A DNA stretch of 64,000 bases. It comes from Schistocerca nitens (taxonomy: Eukaryota; Arthropoda; Insecta; Orthoptera; Acrididae). A program made the translations under genes and the position numbers. The notes beneath the pieces are model-generated. The model had not been told where the DNA came from, searched no databases, and saw nothing but the letters and a program-made list of their open reading frames with translations. Location of the stretch: assembly GCF_023898315.1 (NCBI RefSeq), contig NC_064621.1, forward strand, positions 539,297,383 to 539,361,382, in the 5' to 3' direction. The stretch's first letter is position 1. Every line of letters begins with the position of its first letter. This document shows, piece by piece, positions 44,546 to 55,320 of this stretch.

Positions 44546-46782
44546 ATGCACAATGGACATGAATGGATGCAGGTGATACGACACGTGCGTGTCTCCTGTC
44601 AAAGTCGTATCTAGACGTATCAGGGGCCCCATATCATTCCAGCTGCACACGCCCCACACCATTACGGAGCCTCCAGCAGCTTGAACAGTCGCCTGCTGAC
44701 ATGCAAGGTCCGTGGATTCATGAGGTTGTCTCAATACCTGTACACGTCCCATCTGCTCGATACAATTTGAAACGAGACTTGTCCGACCAGGCAACATGTT
44801 TCCACTCATCAACAGTCCAATGTCGGTGTTGAAGGTCCCAGACGAGGCATAAAGCTTTGTGTCGTGCAGTCATCAAGGGTACACAAGTGGGACTTCGGCT
44901 CCGAAAGCCCATATCGAAGACGTTTCGTTGAATGGTTCGCACTCTGACACTTGTTGACGGGCCAGCACTGAAATGTGCAGCAATTTGCGGAAGGATTGCA
45001 CTTCTGTCAAGCTGAAGTATTCTCTTCAGTCATCGTTGGTCCAGTTCTTGCAGGACCTTTTTCCGGCCGCAGCGATATTGGAGATTTGATGTTTCACCGG
45101 ATTCCTGATCTTCACAGTACACTCGTGAAATGGTCGTACTGGAAAATCCACGCTTCATGGCAACGTCGGAGGTTCTGTATCCCATATTTCGTGCGCCGAC
45201 TATAACACCACGTTCAGACTCACTTAAATCTCGATAACCCGCCATTGTAGCAGCAGTAACCGATCTAACAAGCCATATTCTGCTTCCATAACAAGCGCCA
45301 TATTCTGCCTGCTTACATACACTACTGGCCATTAAAATTGCTACAGCAATAAGAAATGCAGATGATAAACGGGTATTAATTGGATAAATATATTATACTA
45401 GAACTGACATGTGATTACATTTTCACGCAATTTGGGTGCACAGATCCTGGGAAATCAGCACCCAGAACAACCACCTCTGGCCGTAACAACGGCCTTAATA
45501 CGCCTGGTCATTGAGTCAAACAGAGCTTGGATGGCGTGTACAGGTAAAGCTGCCCATGCAGCTTCAACACGATACCACAGTTCATCAAGAGTAGTGACTG
45601 GCATATTGTGACGAGCCAGTTGCTCGGCCACCATTGGCCGGACGTTTTCAATTGGTGAGAGATGTGGAGAATGTGCTGGCCAGGGCAGCAGTCGAACATT
45701 TTCTGTATCCAGAAAGGCCCGTACAGGACCTGCAACGTGCGATCGTGCATTATCCTGCTCAAATGTACGGTTTCGCAGGGATCAAATGAAGGGTAGAGGC
45801 ACGGGTCGTAAACTCATTTGAAATGTAACGTCCACTGTTCAAAGTGACGTCAATGCGAACAAGAGGTGACCGGTACGTGTAACCAATGGCACCTCATACC
45901 ATCACACCGAGTGATACGCCAGTATGGCGATGACGAATACACGCTTCCAATGTGCGTTCAGCGCGATGTCGCCGAACACGTATGCAACCATCATGATGCT
46001 GTAAACAGAGCCTGGATTCATCCGAAAAAATGACGTTTTGCCATTCGTGCACCCAGGTTCGTCGTCGAGTACACCATCGCAGGCGCTCCTGTCTGTGATG
46101 CAGCGTCAAGGGTAACCGCAGCCAATGGTCTCCCAGCTGATAGTCCATGCTGCTGCAAACGTCGTCGAACTGTTCGTGCAGATGGTTGTGGTCTTGCAAA
46201 CGTCCCCATCTGTTGACTCAGGGATCGAGACGTGACTGCACGATCCGTTACAGCCATGCGGATAAGATGCCTGTCATCTCGACTGCTAGTGATACGATGT
46301 CGTTGGCATCCAGCACGGCGTTCCGTATTACCGTCCTGAACACATCGATTCCATATTCTGCTAACAGTCATTGTATCTCGACCAACGCGAACAGCAATGT
46401 CGCGATACGATAAACCGCAATCGTGATAGGCTTCAATCCGACCTTTATCAAAGTCGGAAACGTGATGGTACGCATTTCTCCTCCTTACGCGAGGCATCAC
46501 AACAACGTTTCACCAGGCAACGCCGGTCAACTGCTGTTTGTGTTTGCGAAATCGGTTAGAAACTTTCCTCATGTCAGCACGTTGTAGGTGCCGCCACCGG
46601 TGCCAACCTTGTGTGAATGCTCTCAAAAGCTAATAATTTGCATATCACAGCATCTTCTTCCCGTCGGTTAAATTTCGCGTCTGTAGCACGTCATCTTCGT
46701 GGTGTAGCAATTTTAGTGGCCAGTAGTGTTTCTGTGTATTTGAATGCGCGTGCCTATACCTGTTTCTTTGGCGCCTCAGTGT
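44546..46782 (-). pseudogene. Tc1-like transposon remnant, family 'D', split by another Tc1-like element
   Basis: Minus-strand frames: 'MAGYRDLSESERGVIVGARN' (45030-45245, start of the transposase), 'FSSTTISRVYCEDQESG' (helix-turn-helix), 'FRSRSPTCVPLMTARHKAL', 'DEWKHVAWSDKSRFKLYRAD' (first Asp), 'SVMVWGVCSWNDMGPLIRLD' and 'YHLHPFMSIVH'. The coding part stops there: the second and third catalytic residues are absent and LINE 'b' follows. The 5' terminal repeat 'gtttctttggcgcctcagtg' ends near 46782, beyond the inserted element at 45320-46728. Confidence 0.85.
45320..46728 (-). pseudogene. Tc1-like transposon, family 'C' (1409 bp), frameshifted
   Basis: Termini 'cactactggccattaaaatt' and 'aattttagtggccagtagtg' are inverted repeats; TA at 45318-45319 on the left, TT on the right (a decayed TA). 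Inserted in the 5' UTR of element 'D'. 46018-46500 encodes 'MMPRVRRRNAYHHVSDFDKG' and 'RIEAYHDCGLSYRDIAVRVG' (helix-turn-helix). 45894-46199 encodes 'EWQNVIFSDESRLCLQHHDG' (first Asp). Near 45700, 'DNARSHVAGPVRAFLDTENV' and 'SPHLSPIEN' give the second Asp and the Glu, 34 residues between. At least two frameshifts make it inactive. Confidence 0.92.
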
Positions 46783-47111
46783 TCGTAATCTCACAGCTCC
46801 ATCATCGTAGGCGATTCTAGAATTCCACTGAGAAGCTACACCACTGAAGCGGATGGTGCCGACAGGAGAGAAGATACGAAGACAGCGAACGCGACTGCGG
46901 GGACGCCAGAACTGTGGGGCGCCAGCGCGGTACACAGCAGAAACGGCCGGCGCCGAGCCGCTATCACATCACGCAGCGAAGAGGCGCACGACACGACAGA
47001 CAACGGGCCGGCGGTGGGCGCTTTTCACTACACTGCGGCCTACTGCTGAACACGCCGCCACGCGGCACTTCTCCACGCTGTAGCGCTCGTACGCTCTCTT
47101 CTGCCACTAAC
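46783..47111. other. GC-rich unassigned block
   Basis: Unlike its AT-rich neighbours this 330-bp block is CpG- and GC-rich ('gccggcgccgagccgctatc', 'acgccgccacgcggcac'). No gene is recognised. It could be the 5' part of the following repeat F or a promoter/LTR relic. Confidence 0.45.
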
Positions 47112-47304
47112 AAGGAGACGGCACGAGCGTGGGGTCGGGGATTTCTCCGAAATTTTGTGTAGTGAAAGAGGACCTCTAACACCTCACGTGGTTAAAATAT
47201 TAGGACGCACTACCCGGAAAATCCCGGGAAAAATCGATCCAAAGTTTCTTAGGTGCCTTATGAGTATAAAATGTTAGTCCACTGCCGAGCCGCCGTCTGC
47301 CCTA

Positions 47305-47505
47305 GCCGCGTGGGATTAGCCGAGCGGTCTAAAGCGCTGCAGTCATGGACTGTGCGGCTGGTCCCGGCGGAGGTTCGAGTCCTCCCTTGGGCATGGGTGT
47401 GTGTGTTTGTCCTTAGGATAATTTAGGTTAAGTAGTGTGTAAGCTTAGGGACTGATGACCTTAGCAGTTAAGTCCCATCAGATTTCACACACATTTGAAC
47501 ATTTT
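47305..47505 (+). mobile_element. tRNA-derived SINE, family B
   Basis: Head 'gccgcgtgggattagccgag' and 'cggtctaaagcgctgcagt', B box 'gaggttcgagtcctcc', tail with 'catgggtgtgtgtg', 'ttaagtagtgtgtaag' and 'gggactgatgacc'. The tail hairpin is intact: 'gggact', 17-nt loop, 'agtccc'. Same family as 13613-13795. No clear TSD. Confidence 0.93.
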
Positions 47506-47687
47506 GCCGGCACGGTAGCTCAGCGTGTTCGGTCAGAGGGTTAGCAGCCCTCTGTAATAAAAAAAACTGAGTTAATCGATCAACAACGAACTTAAACGGA
47601 TGTCTTACGACGTCCGCCCTGAGCAGATTCAACGAACGTAAGCAAATAAAATGAGATAGAAATAAAAAAAAATAAAATAAGAAAAGA
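47506..47687 (+). mobile_element. tRNA-derived SINE, another family, A-rich tail
   Basis: Starts 'gccggcacggtagctcagcg' and 'tgttcggtcagagggttagc', a tRNA-like head (D-arm motif 'tagctcagcg'), followed by 'tgagttaatcgatcaacaac', 'gtcttacgacgtccgccctg' and an A-rich tail. I know this family from insect genomes. It directly abuts the family B SINE, so the two may have been inserted at the same point in sequence. Confidence 0.85.
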
Positions 47688-47840
47688 AGATGTTTAGGGC
47701 TTGGACTCTTACGCCAGAGGTCTCGGGTTCTATTCCTCCTCTGGCACTTTTTTTTCTTCTGTTTCATTTTCTTTTGTTAGTCCACCAATTATTCAGAAAG
47801 TTTCCCAAACCTATGTTATCTTTAACAAATTAGTTACATT

Positions 47841-48174
47841 GTTGTTGTTGTGGTCTTCAGTCCTGAGACTGGTTTGATGCATCTCTCCATGCTACGCTAT
47901 CCTGTAAGCTTCCTCATCACCCAGTACTTACTGCAACCTACATCCTTCTGAATCTGCTTAGTGTATTCATCTCTTGGTCTCCCTCTACGATTTTTACCCT
48001 CCACGCTGCCCTCCAATACTAAATTGGTGATCCCTTGATTCCTCAGAACATTTCCTACCAACCGATCCCTTCTTCTGGTCAAGTTGTGCCACAAACTTCT
48101 CTTCTCCCCAATCCTATTCAATACTTCCTCATTAGTTATGTGATACCCATCTAATCTTGGTTCATGGGGGGAGG
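47841..48174 (-). mobile_element. RTE-type LINE, 5'-truncated 3' end
   Basis: On the minus strand this is the last part of an RTE ORF2 ('NRIGEKRSLWHNLTRRRDRL', 'NLVLEGSVEGKNRRGRPRDE', 'YTKQIQKDVGCSKYWVM') and a 3' end of GTT-type repeats (on the plus strand 'gttgttgttgtgg'). A perfect 11-bp TSD, 'ttagttacatt', at 47830-47840 and 48175-48185 shows a 334-bp truncated insertion. Nearly identical to the 3' part of 57778-58996. Confidence 0.95.
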
Positions 48175-48291
48175 TTAGTTACATTATTGAATAAAAATTA
48201 TTTTCTTTTTGTCCAACAACACAATTCATGGCGGTGGGTTTTCCATTTTTCATTGTAAAGTATATAAGGAGAATCATTGGGTTTTTAATCA

Positions 48292-48864
48292 TGTAAGTAG
48301 GCTGTTTAGGTTTTTTTATTGATAACGCCACCTCAGTATGAAAATCACCGGCTGTGCCGTGTGCAGTCTGTGGCTGCTTTGCATTGTTGTAATACTCAAC
48401 CATTGTAGTGTTAGGCAGCTGGCTGTGAACAGCGCGTAACGTTGCGCAGTTGGAGGTGAGCCGCCAGCAGTGGTGGATGTGGGGAGAGAGATGGTGGAGT
48501 TTTGTAATTTGTCATGATATCAAGGTAAATACATTGTTTGTTCTCTATTAATATCTTTCATTTGCTAACTATCCCTATCAGTAGTTAGTGCCTTCCATAG
48601 TTTGAATCTTTTATTTAGCTGGCAGTAGTGGCGCTCGCTGTATTGCAGTAGCTTGAGCAGCGAAGATTTTTGGTGAGGTAAGTGATTTGTGAGACGTATA
48701 GGTTAATGTTAGTCAGGGCCATTCTCTTGTAGAGAATTTTGAAAGTCAGATTGCGTTGCGCTAACAAAATATTGTGTGTTGAAAGTCAGATTGCGTTGCG
48801 CTAAAAAAATATTGTGTGTCAGTTTAAGCACAGTCGTGTAAAATTATTCAAAGGGGAAGTTTCA
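48292..48864 (+). repeat. 5' LTR (573 bp)
   Basis: Starts 'tgtaagtaggctgtttagg', ends 'aaaggggaagtttca'. I see no difference from the 3' LTR in a base-by-base reading. Contains a 40-bp tandem duplication at 48741-48780 and 48781-48820 ('gaaagtcagattgcgttgcg..', two or so mismatches). Confidence 0.97.
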
Positions 48865-48866
48865 TA

Positions 48867-48906
48867 TGGCGACCCTGCCAGGATTCGAACCTGGAATCTT
48901 CTGATT
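48867..48906 (+). other. primer-binding site, extended, tRNA-Arg-like
   Basis: Begins 'tggcgaccctgcc' and continues 'aggattcgaacctgg' and 'aatcttctgat'. The reverse complement reads as the 3' half of a tRNA: CCA end, discriminator G, acceptor strand CAGGGTC, complete T arm (CCAGG-ttcgaat-CCTGG), variable loop and the 3' strand of the anticodon stem. The match therefore extends far beyond the usual 8-18 nt. The acceptor stem and G73 agree with an insect tRNA-Arg as I remember it. Confidence 0.85.
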
Positions 48907-49151
48907 TTTTCTTGTAGTTTGTGTAATTAGTGTAGATTTTGTTTATTGCTAGCGCGTAATTGTAGAGAGAATCTCCTTTGTAGTTGTAGCCTTTCATTGC
49001 TGTACAGTAAAACAGTTGTGGCATGCATGTAGATTTGCACCAAGTATTTCGCAGCTGCAATTAACTAGATATTATTTTCAGTGTTATGTTAATGTGTTCT
49101 CTTATTTTTGCTCTTCAAATTGTGTTTTTCTGTGTTGTCGTGTGAAATACT

Positions 49152-50465
49152 GTGACAATGATGGCGTGTGAAAAACGTAACACTAGGCTCCAAAGTAAAT
49201 TGAGAAATGACAGCGAAGACGAAAGCAGTGTGTTAGCGCCACCGTGTAATGAATTAACTAATATTCAAAGTAGTAATTTGGTAATTGTGCATAGGGAAAT
49301 GGAGCGGGTTGCAAACAATGGTGTAGACAGCGAAACAATTAGAGAACAGGGAAGCATTATCGATCGATCGGTCGGCAATAGCGCGGCTCAGGAATCCGAA
49401 ATGACACGAGACGATCTCACAAATACTGTAGATTCAGGTTTTGGATCCTCACCGTTTTCTCAAATAAGTCAAGACACATTTTCTGCTTGTCAAAATGTGA
49501 ATGTTGCCGGTGCAAATGCACTGCCGAAAAGCGTAGAGGAACAGATTCCAGACACTAATGCATTGTTATTACAGCTAATGCAACAAATGGAACAACATCA
49601 GAGACAAACACAACAAAAGCTTGAAAAATTAGACACAATCGAACAAAATCAGAAACAAATGGAACAAAATCAGAGTCAAACACAGCAACAGCTTCAAAAG
49701 TTAGACTCCACGGTTGAACAAACACGTGAAGATTTAACTACTGAGTTACATCACATTGAATCGAAATGTCAAAAAGTCTGTAATGACGTAAAAACACAAA
49801 TTTGTGAGCATTTTCAACCTATTTTTTCGCGGCATGAAAATGCATTACAGAATCACGAAGCAGCTATAAAAGAACTGCAAACCATTGTTCATGAAAATCA
49901 TGAGACCTTGTCGGCTAAAATTGACTCAGTTGCATTTACCGATTCGGTTACGCGACTTGCAAAAACTCAGGAAAACTTGAAGGACACAGTAGATTTGATT
50001 TCAACACAAATGGACACTCTGAAACTTGGTTCAGGAAAACACACTGAGGAAATGTGTTCACTATCGGAGAAAGTAGGCGAACTTTCGGATCAGGTCACTA
50101 ACTTATCTACAAAGGTAGATGATGATCTGAATGACACAAGACCTGTAGCCTTCACTGACACAGAAGAGTATGAACAAATTAGAAAATTCAAACAAAATCA
50201 AAATCAAATTAATACGCAACACAAAAGAGAAATCCGCGAAGTACAAGATCAGCTGACACAGGTAATACAAGAATTACGTATTTCAGAGGACACTCGCGCT
50301 CCAGTACGGGAAGAGGGACATAGAAATACGGAACAACCACAAAATAATAACACAGGACACTTCGGAAATTATGAAAGAAATTGGCAAGGCACACCGAATT
50401 TTGAGATGGAACCGCCGACACGACGTAACAATGACCGATATGCGACTCGCCGACATGATGACTGA
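49152..50465 (+). CDS. gag-like protein, N-terminal part
   Basis: 437 codons from 'MTMMACEKRNTRLQSKLRND'; Met codons at positions 1, 3 and 4 make the exact start uncertain. Residues about 135-200 are Gln-rich with heptads ('LLLQLMQQMEQHQRQTQQKL', 'EKLDTIEQNQKQMEQNQSQT'), a predicted coiled coil containing a short internal duplication. No zinc knuckle. It ends at a stop at 50463-50465, but the adjoining frame (50461 onward) carries on with 'DYKLFITTRKFKTFKNSAND', so gag is broken or frameshifted here. As the first ORF after the PBS it is the likely matrix/linker part of Gag. Confidence 0.8.
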   Translation: MTMMACEKRNTRLQSKLRNDSEDESSVLAPPCNELTNIQSSNLVIVHREMERVANNGVDSETIREQGSIIDRSVGNSAAQESEMTRDDLTNTVDSGFGSSPFSQISQDTFSACQNVNVAGANALPKSVEEQIPDTNALLLQLMQQMEQHQRQTQQKLEKLDTIEQNQKQMEQNQSQTQQQLQKLDSTVEQTREDLTTELHHIESKCQKVCNDVKTQICEHFQPIFSRHENALQNHEAAIKELQTIVHENHETLSAKIDSVAFTDSVTRLAKTQENLKDTVDLISTQMDTLKLGSGKHTEEMCSLSEKVGELSDQVTNLSTKVDDDLNDTRPVAFTDTEEYEQIRKFKQNQNQINTQHKREIREVQDQLTQVIQELRISEDTRAPVREEGHRNTEQPQNNNTGHFGNYERNWQGTPNFEMEPPTRRNNDRYATRRHDD

Positions 50466-50600
50466 CTATAAGCTGTTCATTACTACACGTAAATTCAAAA
50501 CGTTTAAAAATTCTGCCAACGACATTCATCCACAAGCGTGGCTCCATCTCTCATTGTTTTCCTCCCAACTGGTCATTAGAACACAGATTAGAATTTATGT
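50461..50600 (+). pseudogene. gag segment in a shifted frame
   Basis: Frame 1 encodes 'KLFITTRKFKTFKNSANDI' and 'HPQAWLH', then frame 2 continues 'HCFPPNWSLEHRLEF' into the next ORF. So two single-base shifts (near 50460 and near 50550) separate three blocks of one capsid-like protein. They could be mutations, a sequencing error or, less likely, programmed frameshifts; I see no slippery heptamer at either site. Confidence 0.7.
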
Positions 50601-51484
50601 GTGGCTACTTAGAGAATGAACCAGCTGTAAGAATGCGATCGGTCATTCACGATTGCCACAGTGAAGGAGAATTTTACCATGCCTTCCTCTCAGCATATTG
50701 GTCTCAAGCTACACAAGACCGAGTAAAACATAGCATCATAATGATGAAACATTTCGAACAATCTGAATTCTCCAGTCTTGTGAAATATTTTGAAGACATG
50801 TTGCAGAAGAATCAGTACCTGTCAAACCCATACAGCCCCTCAGAACTCATCCGCATTTGCTTAATGAAATTACCTGAACATTTACGACGCATTATTTTGG
50901 CAGGACGTTGCAAAGACGACATTGAAGCATTTCAGGGACTCTTACAAGAATTAGAAATTGACACTGACAGTCGCCGGATGCGAAAACAGGAAAACAATCA
51001 CTACAGGTCACATACGTCACAATTCCGTGACGACAGAAACAAGAACTGGACACGACAAGGCTATTCTCACAACACAAATCGTGACCAAAACAGACACCAC
51101 CCGTATGACAACCGTTGGCAGAGTAGTAATAGTTACAGAGAAAGATCGCATTTCCGAAGTAATGACTATCACAGAGACAATCAGAGAAACAGACAATATG
51201 GGAACCAAAACAATTATTATCAAGGGAGGCAGAATAACTTCAGACGCAACAGTTCGGCGCACAGTTACGATTCAGGGAGAAATTCTCCACCACGTGACGG
51301 ACAAGAAAGAAACCACAGAAACTACCGACATGACAACAGACGATGTGATCGTAACGACAGACCTGAATTGCATCAGAACTGGCGGGACTCAAACAGAGCT
51401 GGGCCCTCTCGGCAAGGCGAATTTGTAGAAGTTCGGTCTCCTAATCCGAATAACGACGCGCGCCAGCAAAGAAACAGACAATGA
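50597..51484 (+). CDS. gag-like protein, capsid and Arg-rich nucleocapsid part
   Basis: 295 codons. Residues 1-120 look like a retroelement capsid: 'FMCGYLENEPAVRMRSVIHD', 'FYHAFLSAYWSQATQDRVKH', 'FSSLVKYFEDMLQKNQYLSN', 'SELIRICLMKLPEHLRRIIL'. Residues about 125-295 are extremely rich in Arg, Asn, His and Tyr ('NRDQNRHHPYDNRWQSSNSY'), an RNA-binding tail that replaces zinc knuckles. Real translation probably begins in the preceding segment, not at the first Met. No pol ORF follows. Confidence 0.8.
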   Translation: MCGYLENEPAVRMRSVIHDCHSEGEFYHAFLSAYWSQATQDRVKHSIIMMKHFEQSEFSSLVKYFEDMLQKNQYLSNPYSPSELIRICLMKLPEHLRRIILAGRCKDDIEAFQGLLQELEIDTDSRRMRKQENNHYRSHTSQFRDDRNKNWTRQGYSHNTNRDQNRHHPYDNRWQSSNSYRERSHFRSNDYHRDNQRNRQYGNQNNYYQGRQNNFRRNSSAHSYDSGRNSPPRDGQERNHRNYRHDNRRCDRNDRPELHQNWRDSNRAGPSRQGEFVEVRSPNPNNDARQQRNRQ

Positions 51485-54400
51485 CTCGCACAGCAGGCAG
51501 CCGCGTGCGCCCGCTGGCTCCGAGAAAAATAACACAGACGCTAACCTTGAGAAAAATTCCAGTATTCTTTACCGACGTATACCACTTGATAATTGCGTTA
51601 AAGTTGAAACTCTGCGTACTAGGAAGAGCAAAGGTTTACACCACATTTCACATGTAACACCGTTTATTGAGAGATAATGTGCTTTTTTAACTTGAGATTT
51701 TAATGCAACATTTTGGTTTACTTGCAAATACATTATGGATTCAAGGTGCTTTCTGAGAGGTACCAGGTGACACAGTGGTTAGTTTATGTGACAGCTACAG
51801 GATTTTATCACGACGTTACCAATGAGTGACAATTTACAATGTTGCTTTTGCGGTGTATCTGTTTTATATCTGCACAGTTTTTCTGAATTCTTCTGGAAAG
51901 TAAAACATGTTTTAGTAGTAACTTTTGTGGTATAGCAACAATGAGGCAGCCTTTTCCGTAGCACAACAATACGTTACAGCACAGTACTTTCTTCATCACA
52001 ACAATAAGCGTAATAACTAAGATATCTATACGCAAAGCATTTCACTTTTGTGTATCATCAGGTAAGTACATTGACTTCTGCAGAACTTAGCTTTCGGAGG
52101 ACGATAACTACGACACTTCCACAAAGGTTATGTTGCGACAAGACGCACAGTTTAGCGCTACAGTACACGCATTTGAGTGATTAATCTTATACTTAAAACA
52201 CTTAATTACAAAGAAAGTTTTCCGTGATACATTTCATTCCATTGCTGTAATTTGTAACACCTGAGGGTATAATTACATTTATCCTCAGGGGGGTACACGC
52301 TTACTTTGTGTACCATGTGTGTGGCAACCACAAGGAACCCTAGCTAATATGGTATTTGCTTATACAACTTTACACATCGGTACCATATTTCTCTAACACA
52401 CAAATTACACAGCTATCTGATCATGAAACTGAGAGATAAACATTTTTTTTTACTACGTCAGTGACAGATGTTTACGTAACTACACCGTTGGATAACTTCA
52501 TGTTTACGCAATTTCACAATTGAATAACTTCACACGTATGAAATTGCATTTTGTCTGTACTTTGTAAACTGTTCATATTTTTTCGGAACCATTGTGATAC
52601 AATGTGAGCTTTGAATGATGTGTTTGGTATGGAATCATGATTTTAAAGTACGTTTGAGGCAGATGACACTTTTGAAATGAGCAGAGAATTTTTTTTAGGT
52701 TTTGAAACTATTGGAGGAAGCTACGACGATTTTGAGATTTGACTGAGGTGTTATGATGTTATTTTTTACGACGACGATGTGTATTATGTTGTTGAGGTAT
52801 GTTTATGATTAGTAAGCTAATGTTATATGAAGAATTTGATTATGCTATGTATCTAATGATGAAGTATTGAAGAAGCGTCGACGAATTTGTATATGTGTAA
52901 TAAGGTAAGGAGTAATGAGTAGCGGTTAGGAACTCTGCCTTGTGAAGACGTATGTTGGAAACCGAGAATCGTACTTTTAGAATTATGAAATGTGTGTAAA
53001 TGCGTGAATGTATCACAATGCCGACGAAAATTTTTTGGACACTGTTATATTCATGGGATTTTGTTTTTACAGGTTTGCAACGCTAATTCTTGACCTGTGA
53101 AATATTTTTATTTAAGACTGCCATTGTAGCGGAAACTGCTGTCGTAAATATTTCCGTACGAAAGTTAAGTGACCACCTGCACGTAATACGTCGTCGTGGG
53201 CACACAGCTGTGTCAGACACCTGGGCGACAGCCGCCCGAACAAAAAAAAACCATTAGCCTTCCAGCGGCACAGGTAGAAGAAAAAAGAGGCCATTATAAT
53301 CGCTATTGACGTTCCTTTGTAGAAAGCATCGCAACATTTCACGGCTATTGTCGTGCTAATTGAGAGAAATGCCATATGGCTAGTGAATGACGTTTCACGC
53401 CTTGCTTTGCCCATTTTGTTTAATATCTAGTTTCTAGCTGTACTGCAGCACTGGTTAAAATAAAATTTTATAGATGTACTAATATAAATATTTTCTGTCT
53501 GCAGATCTATTAAATAATAATTTTGTAATCCACATTCTTCGAAAAAGGAGCTCTTGGAATGGAAAGAACAATAAGAAGGGACTAATACCAGGAACTGCAT
53601 ACATAATTTTCTTTTCAACTACTGAGTAATTTTTTGTAGAATTAGTTTTTGTGGTGCACCACTTTAATTACTTAGACATTAAGATGTGATTATACATTTC
53701 CCTTATCTGCATTGTTATCTTTAGTGTACTATTTTTTCTGCTTGAGCTATGTCATATTTAGGTATAAGTTGCTGCTGTTTGCCAGGCATAGTGTTATTGA
53801 ATTTGATTTTGTATTATTCTGTTAAGCCAGTTTTACTAATGATTTATTTTTATATTTTTATTGTTTGCTGCACATTGCCTTAGATTAGTTGTAATATTAC
53901 AATTGCTTTGCTAATTTCTTAATACTGCTTGCTTCGCAAATCTGCGTTTTTTTTTCATTGCTGTTTATATTAATTGTTTTATGTGATGCTGCATTGCCTC
54001 GTCCCTTGGTATATATATCTGAGCTCAGTAGATTTAAGTTAGCTTAAGAGGGGGTAGACTATATAAGAAACTAACTATGATGAATTGGAAGAAATACATT
54101 GAAAATCTATAAGAAAATGGTTTGGCCAAAACAGTATTTTGAAATAGGATATGAACCAAAAAAAAGTAGGGTTTAGGGACAACAGGTTTAGGTAGGATTT
54201 TCTTGGAAATAAATGATGAAGTAAGATAATGGAAAATAAATAATGAGGTAAGAAATATGTGAACATATATATATACAGAAAGCATGCTTGAATAGGATTT
54301 TTTTGGTGGAAACAAATGTGGAAATAAGACGAAAGATCTATGGAATGAAGTTTTGGGTTGGACTGCAGTACCAAAAGTTACACTGAAAACGAACCCTGTC

Positions 54401-55100
54401 CTTTCCATTGTGTTATCCCACTATGTGTTTGTGTACCCTTGTGTATTTGTTTTCTTCCTATCTTTGTGTAGTTTCATAGAATTTTTTCTTCTTCTAATAC
54501 TAAGCTACATTCACTATGATGAGGAATACTGTGATCCTCAAATATAATTTGCATTGATAATATGTTATTTACTTTGTAAAGATGATTAGACATTTATCTG
54601 TTCTGTGTTAATGCTTAGGTGTGAAGTTGATGTTTCAAAAGTTATTCTGATCTTTTATGTATGAAATTATGTCATAATTCCTGTAACACTGATGTATATG
54701 TTTATTTCTATTCTTTTGTAAAGCCCCTATTACCGCAACTGTTATTTGTATTGTTATGTTCTTGAGTGATGTGTTTTGTACCTTTGTTATTGTGTTCTTA
54801 TGTTATAAAATTGTAATTGACACCAGGTCATCAAATTAAGTAACTTGTAAGTTACATTTCACTGCACACGTTTCTATTGGTCATAGTATATGGACAATAT
54901 GTGAGAAGTAGGGACTGTTAGTGTTTGCACGTGTGTTAATAATTCAGCAAGGGACTGGATAACAGCATTGCTGGTTCTGAGGACAATTCCAAAAACTTTG
55001 TGAGTGCACAAGTGGTGGTTATGGACTTGCTACATTATCCGCAAGACTCTTCGATGGTGATTGTGCACCTGCACAGTCGCAACAGATGGCTGCTGGCCAT
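51485..55100. other. non-coding interior of the LTR element
   Basis: 3.6 kb with no frame longer than about 124 codons and no catalytic motif of protease, RT, RNase H or integrase on either strand. The sequence is AT-rich with many T-runs. 54034-54408 (minus, 124 codons) is Phe/Ser/Tyr-rich and looks like compositional noise. Confidence 0.75.
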
Positions 55101-55320
55101 CTCTACAAGGACTACAGTGGGTCTGCGTCTTTGCTGACTCACCAGTACCATTATATCTCTACAAGGACTGCAGTGGGTCTGCACCTTTGATGACTCACCA
55201 ATACCATTATTTCTACAAGGACTGCAGTGGGTCTGCACCTCTGGTGGCCCACCAATACCGTAATCTCTACCAGGACTACAGTGGGTCTGCTCTGTGATGA
55301 CCTACCCACCAATACTCTTC
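55101..55320. repeat. tandem repeat, period 54-56 bp, four to five units
   Basis: Units begin at 55101, 55157, 55211 and 55265 with 'ctctacaaggact.cagtggg' and continue 'tctgc' and 'accaataccat'; a decayed fifth unit follows near 55312. It lies about 370-590 bp before the 3' LTR, in the non-coding part of the LTR element. Confidence 0.93.

Larger units (their letters stand above)
47112..47760 (+). repeat. repeat 'F' (tRNA-related), copy 1, interrupted by two SINEs
   Basis: 47112-47304 ('caaggagacggcacgagcg' to 'gccgccgtctgcccta') and 47688-47760 (with 'acgccagaggtctcgggttc' and 'tcctcctctggcac', a tRNA-like T arm) are matched in one piece by the minus-strand sequence 56625-56891. So the interval 47305-47687 is an insertion in this copy. 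The family seems to end in a tRNA-like segment and T-run. Confidence 0.8.

Noticed and set aside
54034-54408. 124-codon Phe/Ser-rich minus-strand frame in the LTR element
   Set aside because: Antisense to the element, compositionally biased, without motif; not considered an antisense accessory gene.
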